Assembly: GCA_041391385.1 (NCBI GenBank)
Contig: JAWKOD010000009.1
Coordinates: 1 to 26,954, forward strand
DNA from: CANIGN01 sp041391385
GTDB taxonomy: Bacteria; Bdellovibrionota; UBA2428
Length of the DNA stretch: 26,954 nucleotides
Direction: 5' to 3'
Shown here: in pieces, positions 8,276 to 15,080 of the stretch
How the letters are laid out: every line of letters starts with the position of its first letter
How positions within the stretch are numbered: the first letter of the stretch is position 1
The notes under the pieces: generated by a model
The model's input: only the letters and a program-made list of their open reading frames with translations
Database searches by the model: none
What the model was told of the DNA's origin: nothing
Made by a program: the position numbers and the translations under genes

Positions 8276-8701
8276 ATGAATAAGAAATTTTGGTGGGGCG
8301 TTTTTTGGACAGTACTTGCGGTCTTTGTTTCTAACTTTATCATTCATCAACTGATTATGAAGGGCACATATGCCGCAACATCTAGTCTTTGGAGAGCCGA
8401 AAGCGAAATGGCAAACACTTGGCCTGCAATGATGTTCGGACAACTCTTGTTTGGATTCTTTATTTTCTGGATTTACAGCATTGGCTACAAAGGCAAAGGC
8501 TGGAGTGAAGCTTGGAGATTTGCTATCTATTTTGGCTCACTTCAGGCCGCAAATACATTCATTATGTATTCAGTAGCGCCCTATACTTGGGGACTTGTAT
8601 GGTCATTGGTATTCTGGGGCTTTGTTCAAATGTGGGTAATTGGACTCGTTGCCACTTGGTCAATCAAAACTTGGAAGATTCAGCCTATTGCTTGGAACTA
8701 A
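8276..8701 (+). CDS. Uncharacterised four-helix membrane protein
   Basis: The 141-aa protein has four predicted membrane helices: about residues 5-28, 50-70, 82-102 and 106-130. Between helices 1 and 2 lies YAATSSLWRAESEMANTWP, a loop pattern (Leu-Trp-Arg then an acidic residue and Met) that I associate with a small family of bacterial membrane proteins without assigned function. The start is set by GAGGGG four bases upstream. It is the first of three same-strand genes with redox features downstream, but a separate promoter-like sequence before the next gene means co-transcription is uncertain. Confidence 0.75.
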   Translation: MNKKFWWGVFWTVLAVFVSNFIIHQLIMKGTYAATSSLWRAESEMANTWPAMMFGQLLFGFFIFWIYSIGYKGKGWSEAWRFAIYFGSLQAANTFIMYSVAPYTWGLVWSLVFWGFVQMWVIGLVATWSIKTWKIQPIAWN

Positions 8702-8711
8702 AAAGGCTAGC

Positions 8712-8739
8712 CACACAAAATTAACAACAAATTTGTGTG
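8712..8739 (+). repeat. Inverted repeat between the two small membrane protein genes
   Basis: CACACAAA (8712-8719) and TTTGTGTG (8732-8739) form an 8-bp stem with a 12-nt loop. No T-tract follows directly, so it may be a weak terminator of the upstream gene or an operator in front of the next promoter. Confidence 0.4.
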
Positions 8740-8762
8740 AACATATAAGCTTTTTATAGGTC

Positions 8763-8768
8763 TATAAT
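8763..8768 (+). promoter_or_regulatory. Consensus -10 at leaderless spacing from ATG 8775
   Basis: A perfect TATAAT (8763-8768) ends 6 nt before ATG 8775, so transcription should begin at the A of the start codon. AAGGG touches the ATG and is too close to act as a ribosome binding site. Confidence 0.5.
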
Positions 8769-8774
8769 TAAGGG

Positions 8775-8990
8775 ATGAAACGAAAAGACATATTACCCTG
8801 TATGGGACGCGGCTTTGTTGGTGGAACTTTGCTTGTTCAAAGCTTTAACGCTTTTCAAGCCCATAAACTCGGAAGCTTAATCGGTCTCGTTGCATCCCTT
8901 ATTATTTTTACCGCTATGAATTGGAAGTCATGCAAAAGCTGCTCTAGCAGCAAAGATTGTGACATTGGCAATGATGCAAAAGCAATATAG
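8775..8990 (+). CDS. Small cysteine-containing membrane protein
   Basis: The 71-aa protein has a glycine-containing hydrophobic region (residues about 12-28) and a clear membrane helix (about 33-50). A cytosine-to-protein reading then gives a short tail with clustered cysteines (CKSCSSSKDC). The arrangement recalls small YgaP/DUF2892-type membrane proteins that end in a cysteine motif, but the similarity is too weak to name a family. The cysteines could bind a metal or take part in thiol chemistry. It lies 49 bp before the Rieske-flavodoxin gene, which makes a redox link plausible. The start is supported by TATAAT at leaderless distance. Confidence 0.65.
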   Translation: MKRKDILPCMGRGFVGGTLLVQSFNAFQAHKLGSLIGLVASLIIFTAMNWKSCKSCSSSKDCDIGNDAKAI

Positions 8991-9004
8991 GCCTCTAACC
9001 TAGC

Positions 9005-9047
9005 TTGCTCATAGCAAAAGAGCTCGTTATTCTTTTGCTATGAGCAA
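9005..9047 (+). promoter_or_regulatory. 17-bp perfect inverted repeat spanning promoter and start codon of the Rieske-flavodoxin gene
   Basis: TTGCTCATAGCAAAAGA (9005-9021) and TCTTTTGCTATGAGCAA (9031-9047) are exact reverse complements around a 9-nt loop. The left arm begins with a -35-like TTGCTC (9005-9010). A 17-bp spacer leads to TATTCT (9028-9033), and ATG 9040 begins 6 nt later, inside the right arm. It can be an operator, a terminator of the upstream gene, or a hairpin hiding the start codon in read-through mRNA. Confidence 0.75.
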
Positions 9048-10134
9048 TCCAGAATGGCATGAGCTAGGTGATGTAAAAACACTTTCGACCCAACCCCTTC
9101 AAGAAATAATCCTCGGTAAATCAAAAATTGCACTTTCTTATTTAAATGGAACATTTACTGCAATATCGGGATACTGCAATCATTTTGGTGGCCCTCTTGG
9201 CAAAGGAACTCTAGACGGTGAGTTTGTAGTTTGCCCCTGGCATAATTGGAAGTTTCACCATAAAACCGGTAAAGGCGAACCTGGCTTTGAAGCCGATTGT
9301 GTGCCTACCTATTCATTAAAGATTGAAGGAGGCAAGCTTTTGATTGATTTGGCATCAGCCACTCCAAGGAAAAAATCACCTCATGCGCCTCATCCCCTTG
9401 CTCGTGAAGTGACTCGTAGCCCAGGTCCCATTCGAGTTCTAGGTATTTCAACCACAAACATGGATGAACAATATCCGCGCACCTCTACGTCAGACCTACT
9501 ACTCGATGTTGCCATGAAACACGCTGCCACTTCGTTAAAAGCAGAAACGCAAACAATTAGTTTAAGTAAACTTAGCTTTCGAGCATGTGAAGGATATTAT
9601 TCTAAAGCTGCTAGGGCTTGCACATGGCCGTGCTCTATTACTCAAATGGACCCCAAAGACCAAATGGACAAAGTTTACGAAGCATTTGTCCACTGGGCGG
9701 ATGTTGTTATTATAGGAACTCCCATTCGTTGGGGCAACGCAAGTTCTTTGTATTACAAAATGGTTGAGCGAATGAATTGCATTCAAAATCAAATTACAAT
9801 TTCAAATCGCCAACTAATATCCAATAAAGTTGTTGGTCTTATCATTACAGGTGGCCAGGACAATATTCAGTCTGTTGCTGGTCAGCTTCTAGGTTTCTTT
9901 GCAGAGATTGGATGCACATTCCCGCCTTTTCCATACATCGCACATTCACGTGGCTGGACGGCTGAAGACATGGAACAGAACGTGGTTCAAGTAGCCAACA
10001 GCAAAGATCTTCGCGAAGGCGCCCAGGCGCTCGTGCAGCGTTCAATCGATACCGTGCAAATGATGTTAAAGAGTGATTGTGAAAAAGATTTGGTGCGTGG
10101 CGGCCGCAAAGCACAGGTACTCAAAGAAGAATAA
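9040..10134 (+). CDS. Rieske ferredoxin fused to a multimeric-flavodoxin (WrbA/iron-sulfur flavoprotein-like) domain
   Basis: Residues 1-105 form a Rieske domain with both [2Fe-2S] ligand boxes, C46-N-H48 and C65-PW-H68. A proline-rich linker (about 106-129) follows. From residue 130, IRVLGIS opens a flavodoxin-like fold of the NADPH-dependent FMN reductase/COG0655 type. It has DQMDKVYEAFVHWADVVIIG, then TPIRWGNASSLYYKMVERMN and VVGLIITGGQDNIQ. Cys183, Cys194 and Cys198 sit where iron-sulfur flavoproteins carry their cluster motif, but the spacing is not canonical. The protein is likely a soluble cytoplasmic electron carrier or FMN reductase that passes electrons between the Rieske cluster and FMN; the partner is unknown. 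No in-frame start exists between the stop at 9001 and ATG 9040, so the start is secure although it lies in a hairpin. Confidence 0.85.
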   Translation: MSNPEWHELGDVKTLSTQPLQEIILGKSKIALSYLNGTFTAISGYCNHFGGPLGKGTLDGEFVVCPWHNWKFHHKTGKGEPGFEADCVPTYSLKIEGGKLLIDLASATPRKKSPHAPHPLAREVTRSPGPIRVLGISTTNMDEQYPRTSTSDLLLDVAMKHAATSLKAETQTISLSKLSFRACEGYYSKAARACTWPCSITQMDPKDQMDKVYEAFVHWADVVIIGTPIRWGNASSLYYKMVERMNCIQNQITISNRQLISNKVVGLIITGGQDNIQSVAGQLLGFFAEIGCTFPPFPYIAHSRGWTAEDMEQNVVQVANSKDLREGAQALVQRSIDTVQMMLKSDCEKDLVRGGRKAQVLKEE

Positions 10135-10183
10135 AACATAGTCCTTATAAGCACTCGCTTTTGATAGCGATTCATTTTGCAAC

Positions 10184-10555
10184 TTAAGCAGCTAACTTTG
10201 CCTGCGCCTTTATTGTCTTACGAGCTATCCACCATTGATTTACTCTTTGGTGGATTTTTAAAAGTAGAAATCCTATCGGAAGTGTTGTCACAAACGCACT
10301 TACTGGAAAAACTATATTCAACACTGTCCAATCAGACAGCTTCCAAAGCTTAAGAGCCAAAAGACTTTGAAAAGGCAAAGCTAAAATCGCACTGTAAATG
10401 AAAATAAGTGGCGCAGAAATGAATGAAACTTTATGGGTTGTATAAAAGAATTGCTTAATAAGTACGAGAGCAAGAAGTACTGCCACTAACGAAAGCCAAT
10501 TCTCCGCAAAGACAGGCATTACAAAATAATCAGAAATCGAAAATCTAGAAAACAT
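10184..10555 (-). CDS. Uncharacterised three-helix membrane protein
   Basis: The 123-aa protein has membrane helices at about residues 18-36, 44-68 and 78-100. A basic cytoplasmic tail follows (VNQWWIARKTIKAQAKLAA). I do not recognise the family. AGGGGG lies 7-8 bases before the ATG, a good ribosome binding site. It starts 25 bp after the stop of the uup-like gene, so the two are probably one transcript. It is convergent with the Rieske-flavodoxin gene, with 49 bp between the stops. Confidence 0.7.
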   Translation of the reverse strand: MFSRFSISDYFVMPVFAENWLSLVAVLLALVLIKQFFYTTHKVSFISAPLIFIYSAILALPFQSLLALKLWKLSDWTVLNIVFPVSAFVTTLPIGFLLLKIHQRVNQWWIARKTIKAQAKLAA

Positions 10556-10580
10556 TTAAAGACCCCCTAGTCGCTTCGCT

Positions 10581-12414
10581 CTAGGCAAGTGCTTCGAGTT
10601 CGGCCCAGCGCTTATACAAACGCTCTACTTCTAATTGTACCTCAGCTGTCTTCTCGTAGAGCTCTTTCATTCGTGAAGAATTGCTTAAGTTTTGGGGGTC
10701 GTTTGACTGTGCCAATAAAGCCTCTAACTCGGCCTCAGCCTTATGAATAGTCGCTTCCATGTTTTTGAGCTCATGCTGCTCTTTAAAACCCAACTTAGCT
10801 TTTGATTCTTTCTTAACCTCAGCTTTACCTGGCGATGTCTTTTCCGCAGTTTTAACTTTTTCAGCTGCAAGAGCGGTAGAGCTTTGTTTTTTTTGCCAAG
10901 CTTCCCACTGTTCAAGATCCGAAAAGGATTCAACGTGTCCGGGATCAAAATGTTGATCAATGGCTAAAATTTGAGTGGCCACCCGATGCATAAAGTAACG
11001 ATCGTGAGTCACAAGGAGCACAGCTCCTGGAAAATCTCTCAAGCGATCTTCTAAGATGTTTAAAGTTACCATATCGAGGTCATTCGTTGGTTCATCCAGA
11101 ACCAAAACGTTCGCTTCTTTAAGCATGAGTCGAGCAATCAAAAGTCTCGACTGCTCACCACCGGACAACTTAGAGACAGGCATTGCTGCCTTATCGGCAT
11201 TAAACAGAAAACGATCCAAGTAACTTCTGACGTGAACAAAGTTACCGTTAAATTTAACGTGATCACCTTGCGGACAAACACTTTGAAGAACAGTGAGGTT
11301 GGGATCAAGACTTTCTCTATTTTGTTCAAAATATGAAACTTGCAAGGCGTCTGCCAAATGAACTTCGCCCTGATCCGGCTTCTCCAAAACTAAAAGTAAT
11401 CTTAAAAGTGTAGACTTACCCGCACCATTAATCCCCAAGATTCCAACACGGCTACCTGGAGACAAGAACAGACTAAAATCTTTAATGACTTGCTTAGGCC
11501 CGTAAGATTTTGAGATATTTTTAGCTTCAATAAGTTTTTTAGGGTTTTTATCTGCGCCTACGAAGTCGAGTTTTACTTCGCGCTTTCTATTGAGCTCCGA
11601 GAGATCGGCTACGTCTTCAGCCAACTCACCGGCTCGATCAATACGAGCCTGTTGTTTGGTTGTTCTTGCCTTGGGCCCTTTGCGCAACCATGCAGTTTCG
11701 CGTCGAAGAACATTCTTCATTGTTTCTTCTTGGCGCTCTTGTGCGTGCATCAAATTTTCTTTGACCTCGCAATAATCAACATAATCGCCCTCTACTACGA
11801 GCAAACCATTTTGATTGCGATAATCAAGTTCCCATATTTTTTTCGAAATACGATTTAAAAACAATCTATCGTGAGTCACCGTAAGCGTTGCAAAAGGCGC
11901 TTCAGACAAAAACTCTTCTAACCAAAAAAATACTTTCAACGTCTAAATGGTTGGTTGGCTCGTCAAGAATCAATAGCGCTGGGTTTCTTAAGTACTCTCT
12001 GGCAAGTGCAGCTTTCTTTTTCCATCCACCCGAGAGAGAAGACATTAAGCTTTCTTCACTGATACCCGCTTCCTCAAACTGAAGCTTGGAGAGCATTTCA
12101 TGAGCCTTGGCCATGGCTTCCCAATCATGTGGATCATCGGCGCCCTCCATAATTGTTTCCATCACTGTAGCCTCCGGATTAATAACCGGATTTTGCTCCA
12201 AAAAAGCCACACGCAGTCCCTGCTGAGCTGATAAGGTTCCCGAATCGGGCTGAATTTTATTTGCTAAAATTTTAAGGAGTGTGGATTTACCGGCACCATT
12301 GGGGCCGATGAGTCCAATATGATCATCAGAATTAACGCCTAAGCTAATATCTTTAAATAAAGTTCTACCTGCAAAGCTAATTGAAAGTTTATGAGCGCTT
12401 AAAAGTATAGTCAC
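10581..12414 (-). pseudogene. uup: Uup-type ABC-F ATPase, interrupted by a single-base frameshift in a homopolymer
   Basis: The frame from GTG 12414 (GGGGA four bases upstream) encodes the first ATPase half. It has Walker A GPNGAGKST (37-45), signature LSGGWKKKAALA and Walker B LLILDEPTNHLD. It is thrown out of frame at A7 (plus 11924-11930). With six bases the reading would be ESIFWLEEFLSEAPFATL, joining the next frame. That frame gives HDRLF, the linker, a second ATPase (GINGAGKST, LSGGEQSRLL, VLVLDEPTNDLD) and a C-terminal coiled coil (ELKNMEATIHKAEAEL onward) typical of Uup. The repaired protein is about 610 aa; E. coli Uup is 635. ABC-F proteins act on the ribosome, and Uup is linked to ribosome assembly and replication-fork stability. 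The cause may be sequencing error, decay or frameshifting on the T7 slippery run. Confidence 0.85.
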
Positions 12415-12444
12415 AAATCCCCGTTATCTGCTACTTTCCATAAT

Positions 12445-14079
12445 GTGTTTAATCTGAGTAACATTTCTAAGCGGTACGGCCAACATATCATTTTTGAAGG
12501 GGCCAGTCTTCAGGTGAATCCCGGGGAAAAAATTGGTCTTGTTGGGCCCAATGGGGCAGGAAAAACTACAATTTTTCGCCTCGTTGTTGGAGAAGAAAGC
12601 GTGGATTCAGGTGCAGTTGCCATCCCTGACAAAGTTGTTGTGGGCTATTTTTCTCAAAATGTAGGCGAAATGTCTGGTCGAAGCGTTCTTGAAGAAGTTC
12701 TTGCTGGCTCCGGGCGCCTCTCCACTCTTGCCACTGATATTAGCGCTATGGAAAAGCAGCTCGAAGACTCAGCCACAAATCCCATGAGCGACGAGGACAT
12801 GCAAATACTTTTAGACAGATACTCCGAAGCCCAAGAAGAGTTTCAGCAGCGCGATGGCTACGACCTAGAGCCTCGCTGCCGTTCGATTCTTACAGGCCTC
12901 GGCATTGGGCCCGAAGATCAAGATCGTCCTGTGGAATCCTTCAGTGGTGGATGGAAAATGCGTGTTGCTCTTGCAAAAATCCTTACCCTTAAGCCCGATG
13001 TGTTACTCATGGACGAACCCACCAACCACTTAGACTTAGAATCTATTGAATGGCTAGAAAAATGGATTCAAGAATTTAAAGGATCTCTGGTCATGACAAG
13101 TCACGATAGAGAATTCATGAACCGCTCGGTTACACGCGTTGTAGAAGTCGCCAACAAAGCCATCACGAGTTACAGCGGTAACTACGATTTTTATGAACGA
13201 GAACGCGAAACTCGTATGGAGCAGCTACTGGCTAGTCATCGCAAACAACAAGCCATGCTTGCAAAAGAAGAAGAATTTATTGCTCGCTTTGCAGCGCGTG
13301 CTTCACATGCTGCTCAAGTTCAATCACGCGTAAAAAAACTTGAAAAAATTGATAGGGTCGAAATTCCCACAGAGCAAAGAACCATGGACTTTGAATTTGC
13401 CACTCCTCCTCGCAGCGGGAACGATGTTGTCATCATGAAGGATCTCGCAAAAGAGTATCTTCGAGAAGATGGTTCTAAGAAACCTGTTTTTAGCGGAATC
13501 ACAGGCATCGTTAATCGCCTCAGCAAAGTTGCAGTTGTCGGAGTAAACGGAGCTGGAAAATCAACACTCTTAAAAGTTATCTTAGGGGAGACTCCCGCTA
13601 CATCAGGACTCGTATCCCTGGGAGCAAACGTAAAGGTCGGTTACTTTAGTCAACATTCACTCGAAGTCTTAAATCCCGATGCCACGATTATCGACGAGGT
13701 AATGGGTCGACTGGCAAATGCCAATTTGGGATTTGCGCGCAATCTCCTCGGCGCTTTCTTGTTTAGTGGAGACGATGTTCATAAAAAAATAAAAGTTCTC
13801 TCTGGCGGCGAAAAAAGTCGAGTCGTGTTGGCTTGTATACTCGCAAACCCCGTGAACCTATTAATCCTCGATGAGCCCACCAACCACCTGGACATCAAAT
13901 CGCGTGAAGTTCTTCTCAAGGCCCTTTGCAACTTTGAAGGGACCATTCTAATAGTGAGCCACGACAGACACTTTTTAAAAGCGCTCTCTGATCGCGTCTT
14001 TGAAGTCGATCACGGACAGCTTAATATTTTTAATGGCACCTACGAGGAATACCTAGAGCGCCGCCAAGCACATGCCTAA
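12445..14079 (+). CDS. ABC-F family ATPase (translation factor type)
   Basis: The 544-aa soluble protein has two ATPase domains. The first has Walker A GPNGAGKTT (about 34-42), signature FSGGWKMRVALA and LLMDEPTNHLDLESIEWLE. The second has GVNGAGKST, LSGGEKSRVVLA and LLILDEPTNHLD. Between them lies the ABC-F interdomain linker (EEEFIARFAARASHAAQVQS, RVKKLEKIDRVEIP). It lacks membrane segments and the C-terminal coiled coil of Uup. Family members bind the ribosomal E site and remodel stalled or initiating ribosomes; the linker resembles the YheS/YbiT-like groups, but I do not assign a subfamily. The start is GTG 12445, because the overlapping ATG at 12443 is closed after four codons. TACTTT ends seven bases upstream, consistent with leaderless expression. 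Only 30 bp separate it from the divergent uup-like start. Confidence 0.92.
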   Translation: MFNLSNISKRYGQHIIFEGASLQVNPGEKIGLVGPNGAGKTTIFRLVVGEESVDSGAVAIPDKVVVGYFSQNVGEMSGRSVLEEVLAGSGRLSTLATDISAMEKQLEDSATNPMSDEDMQILLDRYSEAQEEFQQRDGYDLEPRCRSILTGLGIGPEDQDRPVESFSGGWKMRVALAKILTLKPDVLLMDEPTNHLDLESIEWLEKWIQEFKGSLVMTSHDREFMNRSVTRVVEVANKAITSYSGNYDFYERERETRMEQLLASHRKQQAMLAKEEEFIARFAARASHAAQVQSRVKKLEKIDRVEIPTEQRTMDFEFATPPRSGNDVVIMKDLAKEYLREDGSKKPVFSGITGIVNRLSKVAVVGVNGAGKSTLLKVILGETPATSGLVSLGANVKVGYFSQHSLEVLNPDATIIDEVMGRLANANLGFARNLLGAFLFSGDDVHKKIKVLSGGEKSRVVLACILANPVNLLILDEPTNHLDIKSREVLLKALCNFEGTILIVSHDRHFLKALSDRVFEVDHGQLNIFNGTYEEYLERRQAHA

Positions 14080-14151
14080 ACGCATCTAAATGCGATAACA
14101 GAGTCAAAAAGATTTTCTAGCGCCATTTGCTCGACAAGATATCCTATAGTT

Positions 14152-14952
14152 ATGGGCATTCTCAGACTATTCCTTTTCATTATTTCATTGATGTCTCTTT
14201 CTTTATCTGCAGGTGAGAAATTCCTCCAAAACTCAAAATGGAACAGCTACGTAAACGTTATTTCCTTCTACCACCGTTTTTATCCGGGAATTTACAAGGC
14301 TCTTGAACTTATGCCCCTTACTCAGATTCCAGAAAAAGACTTTGAAAACGAAATCCAAAACACTACGCAAGAATGGGATCAATTTGCACTCAAAAAACGA
14401 GGAACGCTCGCCGATAGACAAAGTGAAATTCAGTTGTCACGAAATGCTAACGAACGCCTTTCAGCATTACTGGCCAACAATAAAGAATTTGTAGCGATTA
14501 AAAAGGTTATTGATTCCATAAAATCAGATCAGAGAGTGGCACTTACACCCTTAGATCCCGTTTTTTGGAATTCAGTTATTGGAAAAAAAGCCAAAAGCGA
14601 TCTCGCAAGCATTCAAGCCGAGCCAGCACAAATATCTGAGGTTTCAATCAAAAGTAAAAAGGGAATTCTCGATTACACATTGGCAGATAATCCCAAAGAC
14701 AAGTATCGCATTCGGGTTTTAGATAAGGGAGAGAACACCTTAAGAGTAAAAGGGCAACTTTCTAAACTTAGAGGTCCAAGCTCTATCCTAAACAAAGATA
14801 GCGAACTCAAAGTTTTTGACCTCAAAGGCGCCTTCTACCAAAAGAAAAGCGATCGACTTCCTTTTGGCCCCTACCCTTCGCCCAAGGAACTCTACCAAAG
14901 CGAAGATGGAGCAACCCACTTTCGAGGGGATGGCCACAAACACTTTTACTAA
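14152..14952 (+). CDS. Secreted protein of unknown function
   Basis: The 266-aa protein begins with a signal peptide (MGILRLFLFIISLMSLSLSA, cleavage near residue 20). A mostly helical region rich in Asn, Gln and charged residues follows (about 20-140). The second half is beta-rich (SIKSKKGILDYTLADNPKDK, then YRIRVLDKGENTLRVKG) and ends in FRGDGHKHFY. There are no cysteines in the mature part and no recognisable domain. It is probably periplasmic. It is not a membrane-fusion protein as far as I can see, although it lies just upstream of the efflux operon. TATCCT six bases before the ATG suggests a leaderless start. It is separated from the ABC-F gene by 72 bp and from the efflux operon by 128 bp. 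Confidence 0.7.
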   Translation: MGILRLFLFIISLMSLSLSAGEKFLQNSKWNSYVNVISFYHRFYPGIYKALELMPLTQIPEKDFENEIQNTTQEWDQFALKKRGTLADRQSEIQLSRNANERLSALLANNKEFVAIKKVIDSIKSDQRVALTPLDPVFWNSVIGKKAKSDLASIQAEPAQISEVSIKSKKGILDYTLADNPKDKYRIRVLDKGENTLRVKGQLSKLRGPSSILNKDSELKVFDLKGAFYQKKSDRLPFGPYPSPKELYQSEDGATHFRGDGHKHFY

Positions 14953-14974
14953 GCCAAAAGGCAGCGAATGCTAT

Positions 14975-14998
14975 GCCAAAACACCATTGGCGCTTTTC
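14975..14998 (+). terminator. Possible weak terminator before the efflux operon
   Basis: GCCAA (14975-14979) and TTGGC (14987-14991) form a 5-bp stem followed by GCTTTTC. The stem is short and the T-tract brief. Confidence 0.25.
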
Positions 14999-15017
14999 AA
15001 GATATTTACTTATTTTT

Positions 15018-15049
15018 AAATTGCCTAAGAGCAATTTATGAGACAATAT
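15018..15049 (+). promoter_or_regulatory. Promoter of the efflux operon with an embedded inverted repeat
   Basis: TTGCCT (15021-15026), a 17-bp spacer and CAATAT (15044-15049) form a candidate sigma-70 promoter. An inverted repeat AAATTGC (15018-15024) / GCAATTT (15031-15037) covers the -35 and could be an additional operator. Confidence 0.45.
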
Positions 15050-15050
15050 A

Positions 15051-15079
15051 AAACGAACGTTTGAATTAAACGTACGTTT
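15051..15079 (+). promoter_or_regulatory. Tandem palindromic operators, probably for the TetR repressor of the operon
   Basis: Two 12-bp palindromes, AAACGAACGTTT (15051-15062, one mismatch) and AAACGTACGTTT (15068-15079, perfect), are separated by 5 bp, 17 bp centre to centre. They lie between the -10 and ATG 15081, with one base between the second palindrome and the ATG. TetR-family proteins commonly bind such AACGTTCGTT-like palindromes, and the operon ends in a tetR-type gene. The pairing with that protein is inference. Confidence 0.7.
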
Positions 15080-15080
15080 T

